From Pseudooceanicola atlanticus (GTDB lineage: Bacteria; Pseudomonadota; Alphaproteobacteria; Rhodobacterales; Rhodobacteraceae), in assembly GCF_000768315.1 (NCBI RefSeq), contig NZ_AQQX01000004.1:248001-312000 (forward strand): 64,000 bases of DNA, read 5' to 3'. Of this stretch, positions 52,897-62,319 are shown piece by piece. The notes under the pieces were generated by a model that had not been told where the DNA came from, made no database searches, and saw only the letters and a program-made list of their open reading frames with translations. The translations under genes were made by a program, and so were the position numbers. Within the stretch, counting starts at the first letter, position 1, and each line of letters opens with the position of its first letter.

Positions 52897-52921
52897 TTAA
52901 CCAACTTTAAAGTTGTGTTAA
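52897..52921. promoter_or_regulatory. Palindromic candidate operator upstream of the orphan conserved protein
   Basis: CAACTTTAAAGTTG at 52902-52915 is a perfect 14-bp palindrome. It is flanked by TTAAC on the left and GTTAA on the right, extending the symmetry imperfectly to 25 bases. It lies 54 bases before the next start codon in a local AT-rich stretch. Confidence 0.5.
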
Positions 52922-52968
52922 CGTTGCGTCGGGACAATTGAAGTACGCAGTAATTCTTGGGGGCTGCC

Positions 52969-53928
52969 ATGCGAGACGACGTCTTGCCCAATATGGATCT
53001 GTCTGGATTGTCCAAATCCGATTGGATCCAGCGTATCGGTGACATTGCGGAACTGACGGGGTATTTTCAGCCCCTCGGCGACGACCATTTCGCGACTTTC
53101 GTGGATCAGGGCCGCGTGTTGCTGGTGACATTCGAAAAGATCGACACGATCCGCGGGATGACAGATGCGGCACAGCCACTGGGCTGGCCGATCGCGCGGC
53201 GCGAGGGCTGGTCGCATCTGCTGCTGGCCTGCGACGGTGACACCTGGTTCCGCGATCCGCAGGTTTACGGCTATTTCGACCGGCTGTGCGATGATGGGTT
53301 CTTCGAGGATTTTGACCGCGTGGTTTTCTACGGCGCCGGAGATTGCGGTTACGCGGCGGCGGCGTTTTCTGTGGCCGCGCCCGGGGCGACGGTGATCCTC
53401 GTGAACCCGCAGGCGACGCTGGACGCGGAAGTGACCGGATGGGACACGCGATTCGTCGGCCAGCGGCGGCGCAACTTCACCGACCGTTACGGCTATGCGC
53501 CCGACATGATCGACGCCGCCGAACAGGCGCACGTCTATTTCGACCCTGACGTGATGCTGGACGCAGTGCATGCCGCGCTTTTCGCCCGACCCAACGTGCA
53601 TCTGCATCCCTGGCGCGCGGGGGCCGATCTTCAACAAGCGTTGATACTGAGTGGACAGCTAGAGCCGATCCTAAACGCGGCAGCCCGTGGGGAGCTCTCA
53701 AGGGCCATCTTGGGCCGGATCGGGCGGTCTCGGCGCGATTATCGCCCGTATTTGAAGCGTCTGGTCGCACGGCTGGAGGCTGCGGGGCACAACGACCTAG
53801 ACCGTATCGTATGCCGCAACGTGACCGCGCGGATGAAAGCGCCTGGATTCAAGAAAAGGCTGAAGCGGCTGGAGACCCCTCCTGTCCCGGCAGTCGGAGA
53901 CGGGCAAAGCAGCCAAACCGGCGCATGA
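52969..53928 (+). CDS. Conserved protein with an alpha/beta-hydrolase-like core lacking the nucleophile
   Basis: This 319-residue protein contains WSHLLLACDGDTWFRDPQVY, then FDRVVFYGAGDCGYAAAAFS and ATVILVNPQATLD, then FTDRYGYAPDMIDAAEQAHV. The second stretch resembles the nucleophile elbow of roseobacter surface-glycan-associated hydrolases (Y-G-x-S-M-G-G-Y-G-A), but here it reads YGAGDCGYAA and no Ser is in place. Similar proteins in related genomes are labelled phosphoadenosine phosphosulfate reductase, which I do not accept because no such motifs are visible. The ATG at 52969 is preferred over a TTG four codons upstream. The C-terminal 60 residues are basic. Function is unknown. Confidence 0.75.
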   Translation: MRDDVLPNMDLSGLSKSDWIQRIGDIAELTGYFQPLGDDHFATFVDQGRVLLVTFEKIDTIRGMTDAAQPLGWPIARREGWSHLLLACDGDTWFRDPQVYGYFDRLCDDGFFEDFDRVVFYGAGDCGYAAAAFSVAAPGATVILVNPQATLDAEVTGWDTRFVGQRRRNFTDRYGYAPDMIDAAEQAHVYFDPDVMLDAVHAALFARPNVHLHPWRAGADLQQALILSGQLEPILNAAARGELSRAILGRIGRSRRDYRPYLKRLVARLEAAGHNDLDRIVCRNVTARMKAPGFKKRLKRLETPPVPAVGDGQSSQTGA

Positions 53929-53967
53929 CCCTTCCCAAGTGCGGATGGCTTGTGTAAGCGCATCGTC

Positions 53968-55011
53968 ATGACCAGCAGCCTGACCATCCGCCGCCCCGAC
54001 GACTGGCACCTTCACCTGCGCGACGGCGCGATGATGGAGGCCGTCCTGCCCGAAACCGCCCGCCATTTCGCGCGTGCGATCATTATGCCGAACCTGGTGC
54101 CGCCGGTGGTGACCGGGGCGCAGGCCGCGTCCTATCGCGACCGGATCCTGGCCGCCCTGCCCGAGGGCATGAGCTTTGAGCCGCTGATGACGCTCTACAT
54201 GACCGAGGAGACCGATCCCGATGATGTGGCCGCAGCCTACGAGGCGGGCATCGCACGCGCAGTGAAACTCTATCCGGCCGGGGCCACGACCAATTCGGCC
54301 TCGGGCGTGCGGGATTTCGACAAGGTCCGCCCGGTGATGGAGCGGATGGCCGAGATCGGCATGCCATTGTGCATGCATGGCGAGGTCACCGATGCCGAGA
54401 TCGACATCTTCGACCGCGAGGCGGTGTTCATCGAACGCGTGCTCGATCCGATCCGCCAGGCGGTGCCGGGGCTGAAAGTGGTGATGGAGCACATCACCAC
54501 CGCGCAGGCCGCCGATTACGTGCGCGCGAATGCCGACGGGCTGGGCGCGACGATCACGACGCATCACCTGATCATCAACCGCAACCATATCCTGGTGGGC
54601 GGGATCAAGCCGCATTACTACTGCCTGCCCGTCGCCAAGCGCGAGATCCACCGCGAGGCGCTGGTGGCCGCCGCGACCTCGGGCGATGCGCGGTTCTTCC
54701 TGGGCACCGACAGTGCGCCGCATCCCGATCACCTGAAGGAACATGCCTGCGGCTGTGCCGGGTGTTTTACCGCGACCAACACGATGCCGCTGCTGGCGCA
54801 TGTCTTCGAACAGGCCGGGGCGCTGGACTTCCTGGAAAGCTTCACCTCGCTGCACGGGCCGGCCTTCTACGGGTTGCCCGCGAATACCGGGACGCTGAGC
54901 CTGGCCAAGTCGGACACGCCCACCGTCTTCCCCGACAAGATCGAGAGCGCGACCGGACCGGTCACCGTCTTCGACCCCGGGTTCGACGTGCATTGGTCGG
55001 TCACCGACTGA
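53968..55011 (+). CDS. pyrC: Dihydroorotase
   Basis: PyrC closes carbamoyl-aspartate to dihydroorotate in pyrimidine synthesis. The 347-residue product starts [18 protein letters not shown], with metal ligands His14 and His16, and shows the carboxylated-lysine region [13 protein letters not shown], the His-containing [12 protein letters not shown], and [20 protein letters not shown]. This is the class II (E. coli-like) enzyme of about 350 residues. I chose the ATG at 53968. pyrE follows 49 bases downstream in the same direction, so a pyrCE operon is likely. Confidence 0.96.
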   Translation: MTSSLTIRRPDDWHLHLRDGAMMEAVLPETARHFARAIIMPNLVPPVVTGAQAASYRDRILAALPEGMSFEPLMTLYMTEETDPDDVAAAYEAGIARAVKLYPAGATTNSASGVRDFDKVRPVMERMAEIGMPLCMHGEVTDAEIDIFDREAVFIERVLDPIRQAVPGLKVVMEHITTAQAADYVRANADGLGATITTHHLIINRNHILVGGIKPHYYCLPVAKREIHREALVAAATSGDARFFLGTDSAPHPDHLKEHACGCAGCFTATNTMPLLAHVFEQAGALDFLESFTSLHGPAFYGLPANTGTLSLAKSDTPTVFPDKIESATGPVTVFDPGFDVHWSVTD

Positions 55012-55060
55012 CACTCACCGCCCCCTGCCCCTGCGCCGAGATTTCCGAAAAGGCCCGACC

Positions 55061-55741
55061 ATGATCCCCAGTTCCTACCCCGCCGCCGAAGAGATCGCCC
55101 GCCTGAGCGCCGGGATGCTGCTGGATATCGAGGCGGTCCATTTCAACGCGCGCGAGCCCTACACCTACGCCTCCGGATTGCAGGGCCCGACCTATATCGA
55201 CTGCCGCAAGCTGATCTCGTTCCCGCGCATCCGCTCGACCCTGATGGATTTCCTGACGGTCACGGTGATGCGCAATGCCGGGCTGGAAAGCTTTGACAAT
55301 ATCGCGGGCGGCGAGACGGCGGGCATCCCCTTTGCCGCTCTGGTGGCCGAACGCATGGCTCTGCCGATGACCTATGTGCGCAAGAAGCCCAAGGGCTATG
55401 GCCGCAACGCCCGGATCGAAGGCGCGATGAGCGAGGGACAGCGGGTGCTGCTGGTCGAGGATCTGACCACTGATGGCGGCTCCAAGATCAGCTTTGTCGA
55501 CGCGATCCGCGACACCGGGGCCAGCTGTGCCCATACGGCGGTGATCTTCTATTACGACATCTTCCCGGAGACGACGAAGACGCTGGGCGATCATGGCGTG
55601 ACCCTGCATCACCTGTGCACCTGGTGGGATGTGCTGGCCGAAGCGCGCCGCCGCGGCGCCTTTGACACCGAGACGCTGGACGAGGTCGAAAGCTTTCTCA
55701 AGGCGCCGCGCGCCTGGCAGGAGGCCCGCGCCAAGGGCTGA
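55061..55741 (+). CDS. pyrE: Orotate phosphoribosyltransferase
   Basis: PyrE joins orotate to PRPP to form OMP. The 226-residue product contains [54 protein letters not shown] and the PRPP-binding [15 protein letters not shown]. All are normal for the family. It is the second gene after pyrC. After its stop comes a gene-free region of 433 bases before dnaB. Confidence 0.96.
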   Translation: MIPSSYPAAEEIARLSAGMLLDIEAVHFNAREPYTYASGLQGPTYIDCRKLISFPRIRSTLMDFLTVTVMRNAGLESFDNIAGGETAGIPFAALVAERMALPMTYVRKKPKGYGRNARIEGAMSEGQRVLLVEDLTTDGGSKISFVDAIRDTGASCAHTAVIFYYDIFPETTKTLGDHGVTLHHLCTWWDVLAEARRRGAFDTETLDEVESFLKAPRAWQEARAKG

Positions 55742-56174
55742 GCCCGGCGAAACGATTCGAGTGTGACGCGGGTTTCATGCATGGATCGCCCCGTCACGCG
55801 ATCAATTTGCGCATGGCTTACCTTGGGTCAATTTTGGGTAAGTTAATACGCCCTCGTATGCTTTCCGCATGGCGGCATATCGAATGAGCAGGTTTCCCCC
55901 AGCCTTTCGCAAAATCGGGGAAAGCGGGCGACAAATGCCACCAGATATGGTAGCGTGGAAACATACATCGCTTATCCACAGCTTTTCCAGATTGCGTGAA
56001 TATGGGCGCATCCGGTAACTCAAATTCCTACCAAGGCATGGTCGGACTGGGACAAGACCAAAGGTCGAACCGACGTGCTGGGGAAGACGAAGGACAGGCA
56101 AGGGGCTGGGGTGACGGTGCGCCGAGACGCGCCGCACTCCCGGGTTCCCTATTCGACGGGACGGGGCCAGGCAG
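55742..56174. other. Gene-free region upstream of dnaB
   Basis: No convincing gene is present; short open frames on both strands lack motifs. An imperfect inverted repeat with arms CTTACC (55817-55822) and GGTAAG (55837-55842) lies in an AT-richer part, with TTGGGT repeated inside. The region probably holds the dnaB promoter and a long leader. I saw no DnaA-box cluster. Confidence 0.45.
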
Positions 56175-57671
56175 ATGAACGAGATCACGACTTTCAACGC
56201 CACCGGCGTGCAGGCACCGGACGTGTCGCAGGCCGACACGATGCCGCATTCGATCGAGGCGGAACAGCAGCTGCTGGGCGCGCTGCTGACCAACAACGAC
56301 ACCTATGACCGCATCGCGCAGGTCATCAACGCCGACCATTTCTACGAACCCGTACACGGCCGTATCTTCGAAGTCGCCGCCGCACGGATCGCCAAGAACG
56401 CGCTGGCGACCCCGGTCACGCTGAAGGCTTTCCTCGAAGACGACGAAGGGCTGAAGGAACTGGGCGGGCCGGCCTACCTGGCGCGCCTCGCCGGTGCCGC
56501 CATCGCCGCCTACGCGGTCCGGGATTACGCGCAGATCATCTATGACCTGGCGATCCGGCGCGAGCTGATCGGCCTGGGCCAGGACATCATGGCCGAGGCC
56601 AAGCGTGTCGACGTCAAGAACGAGCCCAAGGAACAGATCGTCGCCGCCGAACAGAAGCTGTACAAGCTTTCGGAACAGGGCTCGGCCGAGCGCGGGTTCC
56701 AGTCCTTCCTCTCCGCAGTGACCGAGGCCGTGAACGTCGCCAACGCCGCCTACCAGCGCGAAGGCGGGCTGGCCGGTGTATCGACCGGGCTGCTGGACAT
56801 GGACAAGAAGCTGGGCGGCCTGCACAAGTCGGACCTTCTGATCCTCGCGGGGCGTCCGTCGATGGGCAAGACCTCGCTGGCCACCAACATCGCCTTCAAC
56901 GTCGCCAAGGCCTATCGTCGCGGTCGCCTGCCCGATGGCAGCGAAGGCGCGGTCGAGGGCGGCGTGGTCGGGTTCTTCTCGCTCGAGATGAGCGCGGAAC
57001 AGCTGGCCGCGCGGGTCCTGGCGGAAGCCTCGGAAATCTCGTCCCACAAGATCCGCCAGGGCGACATGTCCGAGACCGAGTTCCGCCGCTTCGTCGAGGC
57101 GGCCAAGACGCTGGAAGCCTGCCCGCTCTTCATCGACGATACCCCGTCGATCCCGATCGCGCAGCTGGCTGCCCGGGCGCGGCGCCTGAAGCGGATCCAC
57201 GGGCTGGACCTGCTGATCGTCGACTACCTTCAGCTGGTGCGCGGCACGGCGGAGAACCGGGTCAACGAGATCGCCGAGATCTCCATGGGCCTGAAGGCCA
57301 TCGCGAAGGAGCTGAACATACCCGTCATCGCGCTGTCGCAGCTGTCGCGCCAGGTGGAAAGCCGCGACGACAAGCGGCCGCAGCTGTCGGACCTGCGGGA
57401 ATCGGGCTCGATCGAACAGGATGCGGACTGCGTCATGTTCGTGTTCCGCGAGGAATATTACGTGGAGCGGGAAAAGCCCTCGGATGACCGGCTGGACGAA
57501 ATGGCCGCCTGGCAGGACCGCATGGCCAACCTGCACGGCAAGGCCGAGGTGATCATCGGCAAGCAGCGTCACGGCCCCATCGGGTCGGTCGAGCTGAGCT
57601 TCGAGAGCGAGTTCACCCGCTTCGGCAACCTGGTCAAACCCTGGCAGAACAGCGCCGATTCCGACTACTGA
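56175..57671 (+). CDS. dnaB: Replicative DNA helicase DnaB
   Basis: DnaB is the hexameric helicase that unwinds DNA at the replication fork. The 498-residue product has the N-terminal helical domain (PHSIEAEQQLLGALLTNN), and the RecA-type domain with Walker A AGRPSMGKTSLATNIA, FFSLEMSAEQLAARVL, and Walker B LDLLIVDYLQLV followed by LKAIAKELNIPVIALSQLSR. The DLRESGSIEQDADCVMFV motif is intact. No intein is visible. Length is normal. Its stop overlaps the GNAT gene start (TGATG), and alr follows further on, the usual alphaproteobacterial neighbourhood. Confidence 0.98.
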   Translation: MNEITTFNATGVQAPDVSQADTMPHSIEAEQQLLGALLTNNDTYDRIAQVINADHFYEPVHGRIFEVAAARIAKNALATPVTLKAFLEDDEGLKELGGPAYLARLAGAAIAAYAVRDYAQIIYDLAIRRELIGLGQDIMAEAKRVDVKNEPKEQIVAAEQKLYKLSEQGSAERGFQSFLSAVTEAVNVANAAYQREGGLAGVSTGLLDMDKKLGGLHKSDLLILAGRPSMGKTSLATNIAFNVAKAYRRGRLPDGSEGAVEGGVVGFFSLEMSAEQLAARVLAEASEISSHKIRQGDMSETEFRRFVEAAKTLEACPLFIDDTPSIPIAQLAARARRLKRIHGLDLLIVDYLQLVRGTAENRVNEIAEISMGLKAIAKELNIPVIALSQLSRQVESRDDKRPQLSDLRESGSIEQDADCVMFVFREEYYVEREKPSDDRLDEMAAWQDRMANLHGKAEVIIGKQRHGPIGSVELSFESEFTRFGNLVKPWQNSADSDY

Positions 57672-58090
57672 TGATCCGGATCGAGCGCATTACCGGGGAC
57701 AATGCCGGCCTGCTGGCCAATATCGCCGGGGATGTGTTCGACGGGCCGATCCAGGCCGAGCGACTAAGCGCGGTGATCGCGTCCGAGATGCACCTGCTGC
57801 TGGTCGCGGTCGAGGGTGACCTGGTCGTGGGCCAGTGCCAGGCGATGATCCTGCTGGGCCCGGACCGCCCCCCTGCCCTGTACGTGGAAAACCTGGGCGT
57901 CACGCCCGAGTTCCGCCGCCAGGGCATCGCGCGCGAATTGATGATGCGCGCCTTTGGCATCGGCAAGCAGGCTGGCTGCGACCGCGGCTGGCTGGGCGTG
58001 GAGCCGGATAGCGAAGCCGCGCGGCCCTTCTATGCCTCGCTGGGCCTGAATTTCGAGACCGTCGAGTTTGCCGATTTCGCCCTGAGCTGA
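57671..58090 (+). CDS. GNAT family N-acetyltransferase
   Basis: This 139-residue protein has the GNAT core: LYVENLGVTPEFRRQGIARELM, in which RRQGIA is the acetyl-CoA pyrophosphate loop, and a C-terminal EAARPFYASLGLNFETVEF. Its start codon overlaps the dnaB stop (TGATG at 57669-57673), so translation is coupled, although a functional link with replication is not implied. The acetyl acceptor is unknown. The next gene starts about 76 bases downstream. Confidence 0.92.
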   Translation: MIRIERITGDNAGLLANIAGDVFDGPIQAERLSAVIASEMHLLLVAVEGDLVVGQCQAMILLGPDRPPALYVENLGVTPEFRRQGIARELMMRAFGIGKQAGCDRGWLGVEPDSEAARPFYASLGLNFETVEFADFALS

Positions 58091-58166
58091 GGCATCCCCG
58101 CTTCACCTTTTCGTGCGGATGCCGGTTTGTCTGGACAGCGCGGGGTCCCGGGCGGGACACTGGATC

Positions 58167-59006
58167 ATGCTTCGTATCCTTGCCCTGATCGTCGCCCTCG
58201 CCCCCGCATATCTGCAGGGCGCAGGGCCTGCCGCCGCCCAGATGGAACCCTACGATCCCAATTCCATCGAGGTCGATGTCGAATTGCTGCTGCTGGTGGA
58301 CGTGTCGCGGTCCATGTCCCTGAACGAGCTGGACATCCAGCGCCGTGGCTATGCCGAGGCCTTGCTGTCGGACGAGGTGCTGGGCGTCATCGCCGACGGG
58401 ATGCTGGGCCATATCGCCGTGTCCTACGTGGAATGGGCGGGCGCCTATTCGCAGCGGGTGGTCATGGACTGGACGATCATCCGCAGCCGTGAGGATGCCA
58501 CGATTTTTGCCGAGGCGCTGACCAACCATATCGCGCCGGGGATGCGGCGGACCTCGATTTCTTCCGCGCTGATGATGGGGGCCGAGCATTTCCGCGACAA
58601 CGGCTATACCGGGTTGCGCCGGGTCATCGACATCTCGGGCGACGGGCCCAACAATGCCGGGCGTCCGGTGCTGATCGCGCGGAACCGGGTGCTGGAACAG
58701 GGCATCATCATCAACGGCCTGCCGCTGATGACGCAGGAGGGCACCGGATCGCAATGGCAGTTGGATGACCTGGACCTCTATTATGCCGATTGCGTGATCG
58801 GGGGGCCGGGCAGTTTCGTGATCCCCGTCACCGACTGGTCGGAATTTGCCGCCGCCGTGCGCAAGAAGCTGGTGCTGGAAATCGCTGCCGCCCCGGTTCC
58901 GCCGAAACGGGCCGAGGCGCGGATCATCAAGGCGCAATCCGGCGGCTATGATTGCCTGATCGGCGAGAAGATCTGGGACAATTACATGCGCGGTTGGGAG
59001 CCCTGA
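58167..59006 (+). CDS. DUF1194 family exported von Willebrand factor A protein
   Basis: This 279-residue protein has a signal peptide of about 25 residues ending PAAAQ and a VWA-type domain with an intact MIDAS DVSRSMS (Asp45, Ser47, Ser49), HIAVSYVEWAGAYSQRVVMD and VIDISGDGPNNAGRPV. This order is the DUF1194 family, common in alphaproteobacteria and of unknown function. It is probably periplasmic. The ATG at 58167 gives the leader; the frame is open 18 codons further but those residues are not leader-like. The following 172 bases up to alr hold no gene. Confidence 0.9.
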   Translation: MLRILALIVALAPAYLQGAGPAAAQMEPYDPNSIEVDVELLLLVDVSRSMSLNELDIQRRGYAEALLSDEVLGVIADGMLGHIAVSYVEWAGAYSQRVVMDWTIIRSREDATIFAEALTNHIAPGMRRTSISSALMMGAEHFRDNGYTGLRRVIDISGDGPNNAGRPVLIARNRVLEQGIIINGLPLMTQEGTGSQWQLDDLDLYYADCVIGGPGSFVIPVTDWSEFAAAVRKKLVLEIAAAPVPPKRAEARIIKAQSGGYDCLIGEKIWDNYMRGWEP

Positions 59007-59178
59007 TCGGCGGCCTGTCGCCGGACCGTTCGCCAGACAGTTCAGGCCACCCCACGGGCGGCATCTGCCCATTGCATGACCGCCTGCGATCACAGGCCGC
59101 GACACACGCCCGGCGGACCGGGAGGGGCGGCGATCTTACCTCTTGCGCCTTACCTCTGCCCCGGCCACAAAGCACCCC

Positions 59179-60222
59179 ATGAGCACTGCCCGCCTGACCA
59201 TCGACCTCGACGCGCTTGCCGCCAACTGGCGCGCGCTGGATGCCGTGTCTGCCGACACGACCGAAACCGCCGCCGTCGTGAAGGCCAACGGCTATGGGCT
59301 GGGCGCGCAGCCGGTCGCCCGCGCCCTGGCCAAGGCCGGCGCCCGGCGCTTCTTTGTCGCCGTGGCAGAGGAAGGCGCCGCCATCCGCGAGGCACTTGGC
59401 CCCGGCGTCGAGATCAACGTCTTCTCGGGGCACATGCGCGGCGATACGGACATGATCCGCGATCTGAACCTGGTGCCGATGATCAATTCGATCGACCAGA
59501 TGCTGCGCCACGTTGAGGCCCTGCCCGGCCATCCTTTCGGCATCCAGCTGGACACCGGCATGAACCGCCTGGGGATGGAGCCCGCCGAATGGGCCGCCCT
59601 GCGCGAGATCGCGCTGGAACAGAACCCCACGCTGATCATGTCGCACCTGGCCTGCGCGGACGAACCCGATCACGACATGAACCTGATGCAGCTTCAGGCC
59701 TTCCGCGAGATGACTGACGGGCTGGCCGTGCCGCGGTCCCTGTCGGCGACAGGCGGTATCCTGATGGGGCCGGAGTTTCATTTCGACGTGACCCGCCCGG
59801 GCATCGGCCTGTATGGCGGGCTGCCCTACGAAGAGGCGCTGACCGTCGTTCGCCTGGATCTGCCGGTGATCCAGCTACGCGAGCTGGAAGCCGGGGAAAC
59901 CGTGGGCTATGGCAACACCTGGACCGCGCCGGGCCCTACGGTGATCGCCACCGTCGCGGCGGGCTATGCCGATGGCATCCACCGGATCATCGGCCCGAAC
60001 ACGCATCTTTTTGCCGGTGACGTCCCCTGCCCGATCCGCGGCCGCATCTCGATGGACCTGATCGGGGTCGAGGTCACCCACCTGACCGAGGAACCCGGCG
60101 GCCTGACCCTGCTGGGTCCGCAGCAAAGCGTCGACATGATCGCCGATAATGGCGGCACGATCGGCTACGAGGTTCTGACCTCGCTCGGTGGTCGGATGAC
60201 GCGGCGCTACAAGGGGGGCTGA
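59179..60222 (+). CDS. alr: Alanine racemase
   Basis: Alr interconverts L- and D-alanine for peptidoglycan. The 347-residue product shows the PLP lysine Lys35 in [22 protein letters not shown], and the C-terminal catalytic Tyr region [11 protein letters not shown], plus [11 protein letters not shown] chose the ATG at 59179, which begins [16 protein letters not shown] as in the family. It lies between the DUF1194 gene and mlaE, four bases before the latter's GTG start, so it may be co-transcribed with the lipid-transport genes. Confidence 0.95.
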   Translation: MSTARLTIDLDALAANWRALDAVSADTTETAAVVKANGYGLGAQPVARALAKAGARRFFVAVAEEGAAIREALGPGVEINVFSGHMRGDTDMIRDLNLVPMINSIDQMLRHVEALPGHPFGIQLDTGMNRLGMEPAEWAALREIALEQNPTLIMSHLACADEPDHDMNLMQLQAFREMTDGLAVPRSLSATGGILMGPEFHFDVTRPGIGLYGGLPYEEALTVVRLDLPVIQLRELEAGETVGYGNTWTAPGPTVIATVAAGYADGIHRIIGPNTHLFAGDVPCPIRGRISMDLIGVEVTHLTEEPGGLTLLGPQQSVDMIADNGGTIGYEVLTSLGGRMTRRYKGG

Positions 60223-60226
60223 CGCC

Positions 60227-61003
60227 GTGATCCGGTTGCTGGGAGGCATTGGCGCGCAGGTTCTGGCGATGCTGGCGGTGATCGGACGGGTCACGCTCTA
60301 TGCCCTGTTGACGCTTCGCCACCTTGTCACCCCGCCCTTCTATGCCCGTGAATTCGGATCGGCACTGCTGCAGATCGGTTGGCTGTCGCTGCCCGTCGTC
60401 GGGCTGACCGCCTTTTTCACCGGCGGCGCACTTGCCTTGCAGATCTATGCCGGCGGGTCGCGCTTCGACGCGGAGGCCGTGGTGCCGCAGATCGTCGCCA
60501 TCGGCATGGTCCGCGAACTGGGGCCGGTGCTGGTCGGGCTGATGATCGCGGCGCGGGTGACTTCGTCCATCGCCGCAGAGATCGCGACGATGAAGGTCAC
60601 CGAACAGATCGACGCGCTGGTCACGCTGTCCACCCATCCGATGAAATATCTGACCGTGCCCCGCGTTCTTGCCGCCTTTGTCACCGTCCCGCTGCTGGTG
60701 GGGATCGGAGACATCATCGGCATCTTCGGCGGCTACACGGTGGCGGTGCGGTCGCTGGGCTTCAACGCCTCGACCTACCTGCAGAACACGGTGGATTTCC
60801 TGGAACCGCTCGACCTGATCTCGTCGCTGGTCAAGGGCGCCGCCTTCGGCGTGATCGCGGCACTGATGGGCTGCTATTCGGGGATGAATTCGGGCCGTGG
60901 CGCGCAGGGCGTGGGCCGGGCGACCAAGTCCTCGGTCGAGGCGGCGTCCGTGCTGATCCTGGCCGCGAACTTCCTGCTGACGGGGGTCTTCTTCTCGATA
61001 TGA
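60227..61003 (+). CDS. mlaE: MlaE-family ABC permease (lipid asymmetry transport)
   Basis: This 258-residue membrane protein matches the MlaE/YrbE permease family: YAREFGSALLQIGWLSLPVV, VVPQIVAIGMVRELGPVLVG, IAAEIATMKVTEQIDAL and ATKSSVEAASVLILAANFLL. MlaE moves phospholipids between the membranes together with MlaF. The start is GTG at 60227, preceded by AAGGGGGG; it is four bases after the alr stop. Its own stop overlaps the mlaF start (ATGA at 61000-61003). Confidence 0.92.
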   Translation: MIRLLGGIGAQVLAMLAVIGRVTLYALLTLRHLVTPPFYAREFGSALLQIGWLSLPVVGLTAFFTGGALALQIYAGGSRFDAEAVVPQIVAIGMVRELGPVLVGLMIAARVTSSIAAEIATMKVTEQIDALVTLSTHPMKYLTVPRVLAAFVTVPLLVGIGDIIGIFGGYTVAVRSLGFNASTYLQNTVDFLEPLDLISSLVKGAAFGVIAALMGCYSGMNSGRGAQGVGRATKSSVEAASVLILAANFLLTGVFFSI

Positions 61004-61746
61004 TCCGCTTCGACGATGTCCACAAGGCGTTCGGCGCCAACCAGGTCCTGCGGGGGCTGACGCTCGAGGTGCCGAAGGGCGAGAGCATGGTCATCATCGG
61101 CGGCTCTGGCACGGGCAAGTCGGTGGCGCTGAAATGCGTGCTGGGGCTGGTGCAGCCCGATCGCGGGCTGATCGAGGTCGATGGCCGTGACGCGACCGAA
61201 GGTGACCGCGATGCGTTCCTTGCGCGGTTCGGGATGCTGTTCCAGGGCGGCGCGCTGTTCGACAGCCTGCCGGTCTGGCAGAACGTCGCCTTCCGCCTGC
61301 TGCGCGGAGAGCTGAAACGCCCCAAGGCCGAGGCCCGCGAGATCGCGGTCGAGAAATTGCGCCGCGTCGGGCTGAGCCCCGATGTCGCCGACCGGTTCCC
61401 GGCGGAATTGTCGGGCGGGATGCAGAAACGCGTGGGCCTGGCGCGGGCGATTGCCGCGGACCCCGAGATCATCTTTTTCGACGAACCGACCACGGGGCTG
61501 GACCCGATCATGGCCGGCGTCATCAACGACCTGATCCGCGAGATCGTGGTCGAGATGGGCGCGACGGCAATGACGATCACCCATGACATGACCTCGGTCC
61601 GGGCCATCGCGGACCGGGTGGCGATGCTGCATGGCGGGAAGATCCGCTGGACCGGGCCGGTGGCGCAGATGGACAATTCAGGCGATCCCTATCTCGACCA
61701 GTTCATTCATGGTCGGGCCGAGGGGCCGATCGCCGCCGTGCGCTAG
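61000..61746 (+). CDS. mlaF: MlaF-family ABC transporter ATPase
   Basis: This 248-residue ATPase pairs with MlaE. It has Walker A GGSGTGKSVALK, the family-specific FQGGALFDSLPVWQNVAF, the signature ELSGGMQKRVGLARA, Walker B IIFFDEPTTGLDPI and ITHDM. The GALFDSL and SGGMQKR variants are diagnostic of the MlaF group. Translation is coupled to mlaE by the ATGA overlap. The MCE-domain protein (MlaD) that normally follows is not encoded here. Confidence 0.94.
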   Translation: MIRFDDVHKAFGANQVLRGLTLEVPKGESMVIIGGSGTGKSVALKCVLGLVQPDRGLIEVDGRDATEGDRDAFLARFGMLFQGGALFDSLPVWQNVAFRLLRGELKRPKAEAREIAVEKLRRVGLSPDVADRFPAELSGGMQKRVGLARAIAADPEIIFFDEPTTGLDPIMAGVINDLIREIVVEMGATAMTITHDMTSVRAIADRVAMLHGGKIRWTGPVAQMDNSGDPYLDQFIHGRAEGPIAAVR

Positions 61747-61788
61747 ACGCCTCTGGTATCCGCGCCTGCGCCGCCCCATCTGCTAGGG

Positions 61789-62226
61789 ATGCGCGTGACC
61801 GTGATCCTGAACCTCGCCCTCCTGGTGCTTTTCCCGCTGTCCTGGGCTGCGCCGCTGGTGCGGGCGGGATTGCTGCCCTTGTTCGGATTGTCCGAGATCT
61901 CGGTCCTGTCGGGCATCGCGTCGCTCTGGCAGACCGATATCGCGCTGGCCCTGCTGGTGGCGCTGTTCGCGCTGGTCGCTCCGATGGCCAAGACGCTGGC
62001 GCTGGCGTTGATCCATGCGGGCCGCGCCCCTGCCACCTGGTTGCCGGCGCTTGGCTGGCTGGGGCGGCTGGCGATGGCCGATGTGTTCCTGATCGCGCTC
62101 TATATCACCCTGGCCAAGGGCATCGGCATGGGCCGGATCGAAACCGCCTGGGGGCTCTATCTCTTCACCGGATGCATCCTGGCATCGCTCTTCGTTTCGG
62201 CCCGGACCAAGCGGGCGATGGCGTAA
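61789..62226 (+). CDS. Paraquat-inducible protein A (PqiA)-like membrane protein
   Basis: This 145-residue protein contains about four hydrophobic segments (NLALLVLFPLSWAAPLVRAG; IALALLVALFALVAPMAKTL; MADVFLIALYITLAKGIGM; YLFTGCILASLFVSA) as in one half of PqiA. Full-length PqiA has two such halves, so this is a single-module member. PqiA-type proteins pair with MCE proteins in lipid transport, which fits its place 43 bases after mlaF. A weak ribosome-binding site (AGGG) precedes the ATG. Confidence 0.78.
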   Translation: MRVTVILNLALLVLFPLSWAAPLVRAGLLPLFGLSEISVLSGIASLWQTDIALALLVALFALVAPMAKTLALALIHAGRAPATWLPALGWLGRLAMADVFLIALYITLAKGIGMGRIETAWGLYLFTGCILASLFVSARTKRAMA

Positions 62227-62319
62227 AGCGGGACGCGTTAGGGAACTCTTTGACGATTTGCGCGTAGATAAGCGAAGAACCGCCGATCACGCGGGTCTGT
62301 AGCCAGGGAGTGCCGCGCC

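Noticed and set aside
52969-53928. Phosphoadenosine phosphosulfate reductase
   Set aside because: No cysteine pairs, no C-terminal catalytic Cys motif and no nucleotide-binding loop like those of the true cysH gene at 33062-33805 are visible.
56028-57572. Minus-strand frame of 514 codons
   Set aside because: Antisense shadow of dnaB.
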